Of a stretch of DNA of 64,000 nt, positions 25,263 through 34,293 are shown one piece after another (position 1 is the first letter of the stretch; each line of letters opens with the position of its first letter). The position numbers and the translations under genes are program-made. Below the pieces are notes generated by a model. That model was not told the DNA's origin. It did not search any database and was given only the letters and a program-made list of their open reading frames with translations. Origin of the DNA: Bin80 sp965209015 (lineage in GTDB: Bacteria; Bacteroidota; Rhodothermia; Rhodothermales; Bin80); NCBI GenBank assembly GCA_965209015.1, contig OZ242367.1, forward strand, positions 2,232,001 through 2,296,000. The letters run 5' to 3'.

Positions 25263-27220
25263 TGCCCCCCCCCCCAATTTCTATTTACTACACGCTTGAC
25301 CATTCCGATCCCACGCCGGAAAACGGCATGCTTTACGCAGGGGCAGTCCCCATAGACGAAACAACAGTGGTCCGCGCCGCCGCATTCATGGATGGCGCCA
25401 CGCCATCCCCCATCGTCACGCACACCTATATTTTTCCCGCAGATGTGATCCGCCAATCCCCGGAGACTCTGATTGCCGGGGGATGGCCGTCCGACTGGGG
25501 AGGGAGGCCCGTGGATATGGGACTGGACCCGAACATAGTTGAAGGGCAGGAGGAGCAACTCATTGCTGCACTCTTCTCTGCACCTTCCATTTCTCTGGTT
25601 CTGCCATTTGACTCGCTATTTTCCACTGACCGAGGGATTTTTGTCAATTCAAAGGAAAAAGGGAGAAAATGGGAGCGACCAGTCTCCGTTGAACTGATCT
25701 ATCCGCCTGATTTCTTTGACGAAATCGGCCAAGGTTCTCAACATGGAGACCAAGATGGGTTTGCAGTTAACGCAGGCTTGCGGATCCGAGGAGGAGGCAA
25801 TGGTCGATCCCATGCCAATCCGAAACACTCGCTCCGTCTCTATTTTCGCGGATCCTACGGACCCAAAAACCTCAAGTATGCTCTATTCGGAGATGAGGGA
25901 GTCAGCGAGTTTGACAAGATTGACTTGCGTGGTGAAACAAATTTTTCATGGTCATTCCAGGGATCAAGGCATCACACTCTCATGAGGGATGTGTTTTCTA
26001 GGGACACGCAGTGCGATATGGGGCTTCCATGTACCCGAAGTCGCTATTACCACCTATACCTGAATGGACAGTATTGGGGAGTGTATCAAACCCAAGAGAG
26101 AGCAGATCAGTGGCACGGTGAGTTTTATATTCGCGGAGATAAAGATGACTATGATGTCGTGAAAGCAGATGGTGGGCGTATTGGATTCTCTGAAGGAAAC
26201 GAAGAGGCATGGCTTCTGCTCTACGAGGAAGCGAATAAGCTTGCGCAGTTAGTTGATGATCAGGAGCGAGATGTATTGTATATGAAATTACAAGGAAAGA
26301 ATCCAGACGGGACACCCAATTCCGAATATCCTGTGCTTCTGGATGTAGACAACCTGATTCACTATATGCTGATTATTTTCTGGACCGCAGATCGTGATGC
26401 ACCAATTCTGGTGAACAACGAATCTGCCACAAATAATTGGATCGGCATGCGGGATCGCAAAGGTGACCAGGGGTTTACTTTCTTTATCCATGATGCAGAA
26501 TTCGCCCTTTTCCCAGGGCATGACCGAACGGGCCCCTTTGTTGCCGGGGAAGATTACAAATACAGCAACCCGCAATGGATTCACCAACAACTCATGGGGG
26601 CAGGTAACTATCGACAACGATTTGCTGAACTTGCACACCAACATTTCTTCGGAGAAGGGGCGTTAAGTAATTCATCGGTGATAGCACGTTGGAGTGCCAG
26701 AGAGAATGAAGTCCGCCCGATCATCATTGCCGAATCTGCACGGTGGGGAGATTCCAAGAGTGATCCTGCCAAGACTCCAGAAGATTGGACCAAGGCTATT
26801 GACTTTATTCGCAAGGAATTCTTTCCGTCAAGAACCGCGATCGTGATTGAGCAACTCAGTCAGGCAAAACGTTGGGAATATGGGCGTTCAAGTGATGCCC
26901 TAGTGGCAGCGCCTCTCTATGGAGATGTTTATACTTCCATAACGAACGTGAACGTCCCTGAGAGTTTAGCATTGACCAATTACCCGAATCCATTCGCCGA
27001 CGAGATGACGTTACAGTTCCGGACCGAGAAGCCGACAAACGTACGGCTGGAGATGTTTGATGTGCTGGGTAGAAGGGTTACGCTCGTTTCAGAACAGTTT
27101 TATGGGAGTGGGATGCACCGGGTGCAGGTCGACGGGACGGACCTGCCGAGCGGGGTATATTTCGTGAGAATGGAAGCCGATGGTCGGCAGGTGAGGACAC
27201 AGAAAGTGATCAGGCGGTAA
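25090..27220 (+). CDS. CotH-family secreted protein with T9SS sorting domain, frame broken at a C11 tract
   Basis: A CotH-like (spore-coat-kinase fold) exported protein. Signal peptide from ATG 25090 (GFLPILIACFLAWPSSAQ), a chitobiase C-terminal-like beta module (IYYTLDHSDPTPENGMLY), the CotH core (LRIRGGGNGRSHANPKHSLRL, DKIDLRGE, LNGQYWGVYQTQERADQ, TFFIHDAEFAL) and a type IX sorting domain (LTNYPNPFADEMTL ... LPSGVYFVRMEADG). The first 58 codons lie in a different frame from the rest: the switch falls exactly in an 11-C run at 25265-25275. A C10 tract would give one frame of about 710 codons. As sequenced, the signal peptide is separated from the body, and an ATG at 25328 would give a 630-residue protein lacking it. 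CotH-like kinases phosphorylate proteins in Bacillus; the function in this phylum is unknown. Confidence 0.85.
25265..25275 (+). repeat. Homopolymer C11 in coding sequence
   Basis: Eleven consecutive C between CTCTG and AATTT, located at the junction of two reading frames of the CotH-like gene. Changing the length to 10 restores the full-length reading frame. Confidence 0.97.
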
Positions 27221-27391
27221 TAGGATTTGTCGGGATAAGTCTTAGGGCAAAAGGATTCCTGCTAAACTGATTGCGTGCTTTCTCGTCTGGCCGAGTTCTG
27301 CGCAAATAGAACTCAATCCTCCTGAATTCAGTGTCATAGGCACGATCAGGTCAGGGCCCTTTATATTGAACTTCCGCCACGATCAGCTCTT
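27151..27391 (+). repeat. Direct repeat, right copy (CotH 3' end plus relic of a next copy)
   Basis: The first 70 bp are the end of the intact CotH gene; the remainder (27221-27391) is the decayed beginning of a third paralogue. It still reads the signal-peptide region RAKGFLL but then meets a stop where the left copy has PILIACFLAWPSSAQ. It confirms that copies once stood head to tail with a period of about 2.13 kb. Confidence 0.92.
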
Positions 27392-27998
27392 TTAGACCCA
27401 AGAGTTCTATTTTAAGAAACCGTTCTAGTGAGGAATACTGCTTCAGCTGTCTAAATCGAAATACGGACCGAAAATAACCATCAAATCAATCCTGAATCTA
27501 TCTAGTCGTTCATTTCGCATTCAGGCCTCCTACCCCCTTGAAAAAACGGAAGCCCTTACTTTTCCTGTCATGACCTTTTGGCACAGTCAAGGGTCTATTG
27601 AGTATAGTATGGTTGCAGTTCCTTGGGCGAAATAAAAGTGGACTCAATAAAAGATAAAGTGCACCATGAAGCCAGACAAGTAACGAATCACTTTCAAATG
27701 CAAATCCACTCTAACTCTCTACAAAATATTGAATAAGTCTTCCATGAAGGCTACGCTATTGAATACAATGTGCGGATTTGCTCTCTGTAGAGTATGTATT
27801 CAAAAGAAAGGAAAAGAGTCGTATCTTAAAAATTCGGTGGCTCAAATCCAGTGCAAATTAGATTCCGATTACAGCCCCCGTTTAGATTGAAGATATCTAT
27901 ACACGGTGACCCGCGGTACAATTGTCTATTCTAAAAAAGATCACTCTCCTTTAAATTCACAATTGGCTTAATATATCAAACTTTGATCATCCATATTT
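27392..27998 (+). other. Non-coding stretch
   Basis: About 600 AT-rich bases, many stops on both strands. Nothing recognisable: no tRNA fold, no transposase motif, no long inverted repeat. The last 100 bases should contain the promoter for the hydrolase gene. Confidence 0.5.
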
Positions 27999-28817
27999 AT
28001 GAAAGACAGCCCAGAGATTCTTCCTTCAAACCTTAAGATTTACGAGTCTGGTGAATTCAAGTATGTTGATTCCGGTGGAGATCCGAAATATCCCACGTTT
28101 TTACTACTACATGGCCTTCTTGGTGACCCTGATGGCTGGTTCGATGCCGCTTCCGCCCTAGCTTCTAATGGGTATCGCGCAATTGCTCCTTATCTGTCTA
28201 TTGATAAGATGCCTCGTGATGAAGCTCATGTACAGGGGATCTCTGATTATGTGCGTTCATTCACAACCTTTATGAATCTGGACCGGATGGTGCTTATGGG
28301 AAGCTCTCTGGGAGGCCAAATCGCAATCAGATATACCTCTGAGTATCCCGAGAATGTTGTCGGCTTACTTCTCTCTGGCTCCGCGGGGATCTATGAAACA
28401 GAGATTGGAAAAACAACCTTCCGGCGCCATGACCGGGATTATATTCGAAAAAAGGCAGCAAAAACCTTTTATGATCCCGCAATGGTTACGGACGAACTGG
28501 TTGAGCGAATCTATGATCTTGCGACCAACCGATTTCGCGCCCTTCGTTTCGTGTGGGTTGCTCGTAGTTCAATGCATGACTTGGTGATTGATGATTTGAA
28601 GAAGATTAATGTACCTTCCTTGCTGATCTGGGGTACAGAAGATCAGATCACCCCACCCGATGTGGCTTATTCATTCAAAGATATGTTACCCGGTTCTGAA
28701 TTACGGTTTATTGAAAAGTGTGGCCATGCCCCTATGATGGAGCATCCCGACACATTTAACAAATTAATGCTTGATTTTGTGGACTGCATGGTTGGTAAGG
28801 AAACGGCTCCTGTCTAA
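27999..28817 (+). CDS. Alpha/beta-hydrolase
   Basis: A 272-residue alpha/beta-hydrolase fold protein. Oxyanion segment LLHGLLGDPDGW (37-48), nucleophile elbow MGSSLGG with S103, the acid likely in LLIWGTEDQITPP, and the catalytic His in CGHAPMMEHP. The arrangement resembles esterases and C-C hydrolases such as 2-hydroxymuconic-semialdehyde hydrolases or MenH-like enzymes, but the substrate cannot be assigned. No signal peptide, so cytoplasmic. ATG 27999. The lipoprotein gene follows after 12 nt. Confidence 0.92.
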   Translation: MKDSPEILPSNLKIYESGEFKYVDSGGDPKYPTFLLLHGLLGDPDGWFDAASALASNGYRAIAPYLSIDKMPRDEAHVQGISDYVRSFTTFMNLDRMVLMGSSLGGQIAIRYTSEYPENVVGLLLSGSAGIYETEIGKTTFRRHDRDYIRKKAAKTFYDPAMVTDELVERIYDLATNRFRALRFVWVARSSMHDLVIDDLKKINVPSLLIWGTEDQITPPDVAYSFKDMLPGSELRFIEKCGHAPMMEHPDTFNKLMLDFVDCMVGKETAPV

Positions 28818-28829
28818 GCAACATTCCCC

Positions 28830-29261
28830 GTGTACAAAAATACTTTTGCTGTTCTTTTTCTAATCATCTTAGCAATCAGTTGCTCGCCGTCCCTCCATCC
28901 ATTATATAAGGACTACAAGCATGACTTTAATGGGACGGTCCCGTTAATACAGATTGAACAAGCATTGATCGAAGCGGGGTGGGAATTACTCCCCTCCCCT
29001 TCGCCCAATACCATTTCGACTTCTTATCGTGAAATTCGTGACTGGCTACTATACAAAGTTGTCGTTCAGGTAGAAGCTGTTCCAATCGGTGCCAAACATG
29101 TACGTCTACTGGTACATCCCTATCGTGTCTATGTTACTGGTAATCGCAGTAAGATTCCCTTTCTGAAACGTAGGATTCGTCGCAGAGTTATTCACGATAT
29201 TGATCAGACATTCCGTTCCTACGATTTAATTGCAGTGGAAGCCGATCTGCCTCAAGATTAA
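28830..29261 (+). CDS. Small lipoprotein
   Basis: A 143-residue protein with a lipoprotein signal: hydrophobic stretch FAVLFLIILAIS and lipobox Cys18. The start is GTG (28830), 12 nt after the hydrolase stop, so the pair is likely an operon. The mature part is basic with alternating beta and helix character (WLLYKVVVQVEAVPIG, RLLVHPYRVYVTGN, KRRIRRRVIHDID). No family recognised. The two neighbouring genes could act on the same envelope substrate, but nothing in the sequence proves it. Confidence 0.82.
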   Translation: MYKNTFAVLFLIILAISCSPSLHPLYKDYKHDFNGTVPLIQIEQALIEAGWELLPSPSPNTISTSYREIRDWLLYKVVVQVEAVPIGAKHVRLLVHPYRVYVTGNRSKIPFLKRRIRRRVIHDIDQTFRSYDLIAVEADLPQD

Positions 29262-29764
29262 GTCTACTCCAGGTTACCACTTTGAGATTCCCAAATACTT
29301 CGCTCCATCTTCCCACGGAAGCACCACGACCTCCAATCACTGACCTTCTGGGAGTGGGAACAGATCTTCCAGAACGCAACGACCACCACGAATGTGATCG
29401 ACCTACCGACTGGGAATCGTACATCAACGATAGAAGACGCAACTGAGCAAATTCAACATGTGGGTGCAGGATTTTGATCGTACCCCTTGGATAGAATCCG
29501 ATTGGTTGGGGACATTTGCGACAAACATTGTTAACCAGAAGTGGAAAAAATTCTTGAATCAATCTGTCCTCACGGGTAAAACTACAAACTTTAAGGCATA
29601 CAACTTAAGTTTTAACTATCGTTGAACACGCTCCGAAGTCATTCCTTATCTGAGACAGCTACTTGTGAGTCTCCATCCAATCATAGACTGAGGACAATTG
29701 GACGACTCTTTTGCCAGAAATAGCAAGGACATCAGTGTTCTGGTTAGGTATAAAATTGGCTAAA
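29262..29764 (+). other. Non-coding stretch after the lipoprotein gene
   Basis: About 500 bases. Short frames such as LTFWEWEQIFQNATTTTN suggest an eroded gene, but stops interrupt all frames and no family was recognised. Confidence 0.4.
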
Positions 29765-29793
29765 AATATTCATCAAAAAAAATGATGAATATT
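29765..29793. repeat. Perfect 11-bp inverted repeat upstream of tmRNA
   Basis: AATATTCATCA (29765-29775) and TGATGAATATT (29783-29793) around an A7 loop. On the minus strand the loop reads T7. It could be an operator, an old insertion-sequence end or a terminator of a vanished gene. It lies about 125 nt before ssrA. Confidence 0.6.
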
Positions 29794-29919
29794 CGTGCAT
29801 GATCAACCCTCTATGATTATCCAAATTGGGGCTGTCTCATAAACGAGTCAGAAAAGCCAAGTATTTGAAAAGATCAAGCAATGAACCTTTTGTTGCCCGC
29901 ACGCGTAAACGGCCAAAAT

Positions 29920-30285
29920 GGGGATGAATAGGTCTCGACGAATGGCATCGTGCGACAAGCTGCGTGTCGAGTTGATCTGGCTTGGGCTCGTTAATCTCGT
30001 CAGAAAACCTGTAACTGCGAACGATTACTCGTACGCGATGGCGGCATAAACCCGCTATCTGTCTTCTGTGCATGCACGCTCACAGGTAGCATAGAAGGCA
30101 TCGCCAAATGTGAGCACCCTATCCTGAATGCCGGCTGAATACTGGATAGTGGTATCAATCAGCCTTGCCAATGCCCGGTTTTGGTCACACACCATGGGTT
30201 TCGGTGAAACATAATGCGTGACCTACACATGTAGACGCTTGTCTGTCCGACCTTTCGGACCCGGGTTCAATTCCCGGCATCTCCA
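29920..30285 (+). ncRNA. ssrA: tmRNA (10Sa RNA)
   Basis: Transfer-messenger RNA, which with SmpB rescues stalled ribosomes and tags the unfinished peptide. The tRNA-like ends pair: GGGGATG (29920-29926) with CATCTCC (30278-30284), discriminator A30285, and a T arm CCGGGTTCAATTCCCGG just before it. CCA is not encoded. The tag reading frame begins with resume codon GCG at 30017 and reads ANDYSYAMAA then TAA (30047-30049), ending in the AA needed by ClpXP-type proteases. Downstream, stem-forming segments consistent with pseudoknots fill 30050-30240. A one-piece, not permuted, form of 366 nt. A minus-strand open frame across it (29837-30073) is spurious. Confidence 0.96.
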
Positions 30286-30294
30286 CAAAAGGAT

Positions 30295-30325
30295 GCCCGC
30301 ACTCTGGAGCGGGCGTTCTTTGTTC
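30295..30325 (+). terminator. Rho-independent terminator of ssrA
   Basis: Stem GCCCGC (30295-30300) and GCGGGC (30309-30314) with an 8-nt loop, followed by the T-rich GTTCTTTGTTC. It starts nine bases after the tmRNA 3' end and also lies at the 3' side of the convergent TIM-barrel gene. Confidence 0.85.
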
Positions 30326-30346
30326 GCCGTGACGGAGTCAGAAATC

Positions 30347-31204
30347 TCAGTCCTGAGCAGATAGCGTGATCAGCGCATCAAATAACGAACGTTGCTGACG
30401 AAGGGCAGCGATTCGATCGGGTGGATCTGTCCGGGCCTCCAACATAATCCAGCCGACGTAGTCAGATGCTGCAAATAATTCAAATAGTTGACGATACGGA
30501 TACCCCTCTCCATCTAATTCACGAATATGAACCGTATCCCCAAAGTACTCACGGACTAAACCAAAATTATGCGCTAATCCAGGTGGATACAGATCTTCGT
30601 CATTGCAATTCCAACATACACGGACGAGAGGGTGATCAGCAGCATCCATAATCTGTCGTATGACTGGCAATTCGGATGTACGTCGCCCATGAACTTCCAG
30701 ACGAATTACTTGTCCATAGTCTTCCGCAAAATGTCCAAGCGTACGAAGTGAACGGCTAATCTGAGCAATCGTATGTTCATCGGACACACCTTCGGGCAAA
30801 GCATCTGGCTTCACTTTGACACCACTTGCCCCAATATCGTACGATAGAATTATGGAGGCTTTAGCTTGGCTGATTTCATGGGCAAGTCGTGCAGCGTCTT
30901 GATAGTGAAAAGCCCAGTTCATCCCTAATCCTACGGAGACAACATCGCTATCTAGAAATTGGCTCTTTACAGTCGCACGCTCAGCTTTGGTGAGGCTTAC
31001 CTCTACTCCATGCGCATGCTGGGTTCTCAATTCTACCCCCTCAACCCCCGTCTGCTGACAATTATGAATGAGCGTCGAGAGATCCCAATCCCTTCCCCAG
31101 AGATAGGTGACAAGTCCAAACCGTAGATCTTTTGGTTGGCGAGGAACTGAGTCTAATAACCCTCCCAAGGGACGACTCAAAAATTGGCGTCTAGATGTGC
31201 GCAT
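30347..31204 (-). CDS. Sugar-phosphate isomerase/epimerase-like TIM-barrel protein
   Basis: A 285-residue protein of the xylose-isomerase-like TIM-barrel (AP endonuclease 2) superfamily. The start MRTSRRQFLSRPLGG has a twin-arginine motif (R5-R6) resembling a Tat signal but lacks a long hydrophobic core, so export is uncertain. Core elements: RFGLVTYLWGRDWDLSTLI, GVEGVELRT, VIRLEVHGR (metal Glu/His), VRVCWNCNDEDL (Asp), HIRELDGEGYPY (His, Asp/Glu) and WIMLEART (Glu). These match the metal-binding positions of the family. Typical substrates are ketoses, inosose or hydroxypyruvate; the actual one is unknown. Confidence 0.87.
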   Translation of the reverse strand: MRTSRRQFLSRPLGGLLDSVPRQPKDLRFGLVTYLWGRDWDLSTLIHNCQQTGVEGVELRTQHAHGVEVSLTKAERATVKSQFLDSDVVSVGLGMNWAFHYQDAARLAHEISQAKASIILSYDIGASGVKVKPDALPEGVSDEHTIAQISRSLRTLGHFAEDYGQVIRLEVHGRRTSELPVIRQIMDAADHPLVRVCWNCNDEDLYPPGLAHNFGLVREYFGDTVHIRELDGEGYPYRQLFELFAASDYVGWIMLEARTDPPDRIAALRQQRSLFDALITLSAQD

Positions 31205-31498
31205 AATTGACTTCCTCTTGACTTGGATAGAAAGTTATCAATATAAAACAATTTGGATTGATTTGATTATTGAACAAATCTCAGAGATACAGGGTACGCG
31301 CCGTCTAAGTCGAAATTCCTTCAGAGAATTGATCATGATTCTATGCCATATTGTTATAAATAATACTACTACAATCCCCCAACTGGGGACCATCAGACCG
31401 TTGAATTTTAACAAAGACGCATAGGCTGCCGCCATTTGATACAGATAGGTGGCTGATTATTCTCTGAAAAATTAGTTTTCAAGCTTACTCTCACTTTC
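31205..31498 (+). other. Divergent intergenic region
   Basis: 294 AT-rich bases between the divergent TIM-barrel and glycosyltransferase genes; must hold both promoters. No exact TTTG/TAnnTTTG pair or inverted repeat stood out. Confidence 0.5.
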
Positions 31499-32635
31499 AT
31501 GTCCCCCCCCTCGGCCACTTTGCACCGAACAGAGACCATCCATGTTGTCGGGCGATTCCCACCACCCATTGACGGTCAGAGCTTCGCGACACTAAGCCTC
31601 GTAGACCTACTTCAACGAGATTTTAATGTTCAAGGATTCAATATGACACTAACCAATCGGGCGGTCTTGCCTACTGGTCTATCTGGCACGCTGGGCACTA
31701 TTCGTCATTATCTGAGATTGAAGCCTAAATTAAAACATCGGCTCTCGGATGGGAATCCAGTTCTATGGACCAATATTTCCGGTCAGCGTACGGGACACTG
31801 GCGTGACCTCTTGACGATTATTCCCTGTCTAAAGCCTACTCAGCCAATCATTGCCGTAGTGCATTGGGGGATTTTCGGACAACTATTTGAAGATTGGGCA
31901 ACCCGATCTACAATTGACCGCCTTATTGACCGCATGTCTGGTATCGTGGTCTTGAATAAGGAATTAGCGAACCAAATTGTAGGCCGGATCCCTAAGGGCA
32001 AGCTCCATATCATTCCCAACTACGTCCAGCCTATGGCTTCCAAGGATGAAGTGAGTACTAAACAACACCTCTTTGTTTCCTCAAAAACACTCAGAGTACT
32101 TTTCCTCAGCCATATGGTCAGAGAAAAGGGCTGCTATGATCTTCTGGAAGGTATTGCAATGGCGATAGATCGTGGCCTTACCATAGAAGCTCATTTTGCA
32201 GGCCGATGGAATCAGGATAAGGATGAAGAAATTTTTTATCGTACGATTCAACAGTTAGGACTAACACAATCTGTTACAGTTCACGGGCCAATCAGTGATC
32301 GAAGCACCGTTGCAGAACTTCATCGAATGGCTCATGTATTTGCTCTTCCAACCATTCTACACGAAGCGCAACCTCTGGCAATCATGGAGGCCCTTAGTGC
32401 AGGAACACCCGTCATTATTACAAAACGACCAACACTTGAGTGTCTGGTTGGAAGAGAACAAGGAGCATTTCTCGTACCAAAGATGGATCCAGGAGCAATC
32501 GCAGATGCTCTGGTGTCTCTCAGTCACAAAGAAACATGGATGCAAAGCTCCACTGCTGCTCGGAAACGCTATGAAACCGCATTTAGCCCGGAATCTGTTC
32601 GTAACTTATGGCTGCATTTGGTCCGTGAATTGTGA
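31499..32635 (+). CDS. GT4-type glycosyltransferase
   Basis: A 378-residue GT-B fold glycosyltransferase. N-terminal acceptor domain begins IHVVGRFPPPIDGQS; the C-terminal GT4 domain reads LRVLFLSHMVREKGCYDLL, HFAGRW, VTVHGPI, then FALPTILHEAQPLAIMEALSAGTPVI with the E-x7-E motif that binds the nucleotide sugar. Probably adds a sugar to a lipid or polysaccharide at the inner membrane. The ATG at 31499 is followed by C8 (31503-31510) encoding codons 2-4, a slippage-prone tract. It opens the plus-strand carbohydrate locus; the MFS gene follows after 75 nt. Confidence 0.9.
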   Translation: MSPPSATLHRTETIHVVGRFPPPIDGQSFATLSLVDLLQRDFNVQGFNMTLTNRAVLPTGLSGTLGTIRHYLRLKPKLKHRLSDGNPVLWTNISGQRTGHWRDLLTIIPCLKPTQPIIAVVHWGIFGQLFEDWATRSTIDRLIDRMSGIVVLNKELANQIVGRIPKGKLHIIPNYVQPMASKDEVSTKQHLFVSSKTLRVLFLSHMVREKGCYDLLEGIAMAIDRGLTIEAHFAGRWNQDKDEEIFYRTIQQLGLTQSVTVHGPISDRSTVAELHRMAHVFALPTILHEAQPLAIMEALSAGTPVIITKRPTLECLVGREQGAFLVPKMDPGAIADALVSLSHKETWMQSSTAARKRYETAFSPESVRNLWLHLVREL

Positions 32636-32663
32636 ATATTTTATGGGTATTTTCGTACGTTTG
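32629..32663 (+). promoter_or_regulatory. Possible promoter of the sugar porter gene
   Basis: TACGTTTG (32656-32663) matches the Bacteroidota -7 box TAnnTTTG exactly. An ATTG (32629-32632), one mismatch from TTTG, lies 23 nt upstream. It overlaps the 3' end of the glycosyltransferase gene and would start a leader of about 40 nt before the MFS ATG at 32711. Confidence 0.4.
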
Positions 32664-32710
32664 TGGTTTAAAGTTATAATTAATCTCAATTTGTCTGGAG
32701 ACACCGAACC

Positions 32711-34273
32711 ATGAATCAACGTCTTTACGTCGCACGAACTGCCCTCATTGTCGCATTGGGAGGATTCCTGATGGGCTTTGATGCCTCTGTAATCTCAGGG
32801 GTTGTGGGCTTCATTGAGATTGAATTTGATCTCTCTGATCTGCAACTGGGGTGGGCCGTCAGTTCCCTGACATTGAGTTCAACATTGGCAATGCTGGCTG
32901 CTGGCCCCCTGAGCAATCGTATTGGCCGGCGCAGTGTCTTGTATTGGGCTGCAATCTTGTATGCCATTTCGGCGATCGGATCTGCCCTTGCCCCCTCTTA
33001 TGTGCTTCTTGTGATCGCTCGGATGATCGGAGGGCTGGGGGTAGGCGCCTCCCTCATCATCGCACCGATGTATATCGCAGAACTCTCGCCACCCCAACTC
33101 CGAGGACGGATGGTGTCCTTCAATCAACTCAACATTGTCATCGGAATATCGGTAGCCTTTTTTACGAATTATATCATTTTGGAATTAGGTAATTCCTCTG
33201 CTGACTGGGCGGAAGCATTGAAATTCGGCCTCTATAACTGGCGCTGGATGCTCGGATTGGAAACGCTCCCCGCTATCCTCTACTTCTTTGCACTCTTCGC
33301 TGTACCTGAAAGTCCACGCTGGCTTGTGATGAAAGGGCGTATCTCTGAAGGACTGACGATCATGACCCGTGCCTGTGGTGCCGAAGAGGCTAAGAGAGAT
33401 CTACAAGAAGTACAGACCAGTCTTAATGCTGATGCTGCTGGAGATAAAGTAGGACTTGCTGCTTTATTTGCACCTGCCCTAAAGCTTGCACTCCTCATCG
33501 GAATCGTGATCGGAGTGGTACAACAAATTACTGGAATCAATGCGGTGTTCTTCTATGCTCCCATGATCTTTGAACAGTCGGGAATTGGGACAAATGCATC
33601 ATTCGTTCAAGCAATTCTGGTAGGGCTTGTGAATCTGGTATTTACAGTTGTAGCGATCGCTCTTGTCGACCGACTCGGAAGAAAACCTCTTCTCATTTTG
33701 GGACTTACAGGGGTTACGATTGCCATGGCCCTACTAGCTTATGGATTCTACGGTGCCACCTACATGTTACCTCCAGATGCAATTCTCCCCGAAGCCATTA
33801 ATCAACAGACGTTGCAACCCTTACTCAATGTAGTGTTTGCTTCAGATGTTGCCTTCAAGGATGCGTTGCAAACTACGTTAGGGGCCTCCGTAGCAAGACA
33901 GTTTGAATCAGATCTTATTGCTGCAGCGATTAGTATGAACCCATTCCTGATTCTGACCGGAATTCTGGGGTTTGTTGCTTCCTTTGCAATCTCCTTGGGA
34001 CCTGTGATGTGGGTACTATTCTCAGAGCTTTTCCCCAATCGAGTTCGTGCTCTTGCAATTTCATTTGTTGGACTGATCAACTCCGCCGTAAGTTTCACAG
34101 TTCAACTAATTTTTCCTTGGGAACTCGCAAATCTGGGCAGCGGAACAACATTCCTCCTCTATGGGATCATGGCTGCATTTGGGCTCATCTTCGTTATTCT
34201 TGCTCTTCCCGAGACGAAAGGACGTTCTCTTGAATCATTGGAATCTCTACTTTCTAAGGAATCAGGCGTATAA
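32711..34273 (+). CDS. MFS sugar porter
   Basis: A 520-residue major facilitator of the sugar porter family (XylE/GLUT type), a proton- or sodium-coupled or facilitated monosaccharide transporter of the inner membrane with 12 helices. Signature elements: GFDASVISGVVGFI (helix 1), LSNRIGRRSVLYWA (loop 2-3), RMIGGLGVGASLIIAPMYIA (helix 4), AVPESPRWLVMKGR (loop 6-7), QQITGINAVFFYAP (helix 7 sugar site), VDRLGRKPLLILG (loop 8-9) and LPETKGRSLESLE (after helix 12). It is slightly longer than usual because of an extra segment between helices 9 and 10 (about residues 355-415). The GH gene follows after 20 nt. Confidence 0.94.
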   Translation: MNQRLYVARTALIVALGGFLMGFDASVISGVVGFIEIEFDLSDLQLGWAVSSLTLSSTLAMLAAGPLSNRIGRRSVLYWAAILYAISAIGSALAPSYVLLVIARMIGGLGVGASLIIAPMYIAELSPPQLRGRMVSFNQLNIVIGISVAFFTNYIILELGNSSADWAEALKFGLYNWRWMLGLETLPAILYFFALFAVPESPRWLVMKGRISEGLTIMTRACGAEEAKRDLQEVQTSLNADAAGDKVGLAALFAPALKLALLIGIVIGVVQQITGINAVFFYAPMIFEQSGIGTNASFVQAILVGLVNLVFTVVAIALVDRLGRKPLLILGLTGVTIAMALLAYGFYGATYMLPPDAILPEAINQQTLQPLLNVVFASDVAFKDALQTTLGASVARQFESDLIAAAISMNPFLILTGILGFVASFAISLGPVMWVLFSELFPNRVRALAISFVGLINSAVSFTVQLIFPWELANLGSGTTFLLYGIMAAFGLIFVILALPETKGRSLESLESLLSKESGV

Positions 34274-34293
34274 TTCCCAAAATAACACAAGGA

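Noticed and set aside
27840..27900. Segment resembling a T arm (GGTGGCTCAAATCCAG)
   Set aside because: No matching acceptor, D or anticodon stems upstream, so not a tRNA.
29837..30073. Minus-strand frame reading HFGRLRVRATKGSLLDLFKYL, resembling a transposase C-terminus
   Set aside because: Most of it is the complement of the tmRNA gene, and the remainder (29837-29917) is too short to prove an insertion-sequence end.
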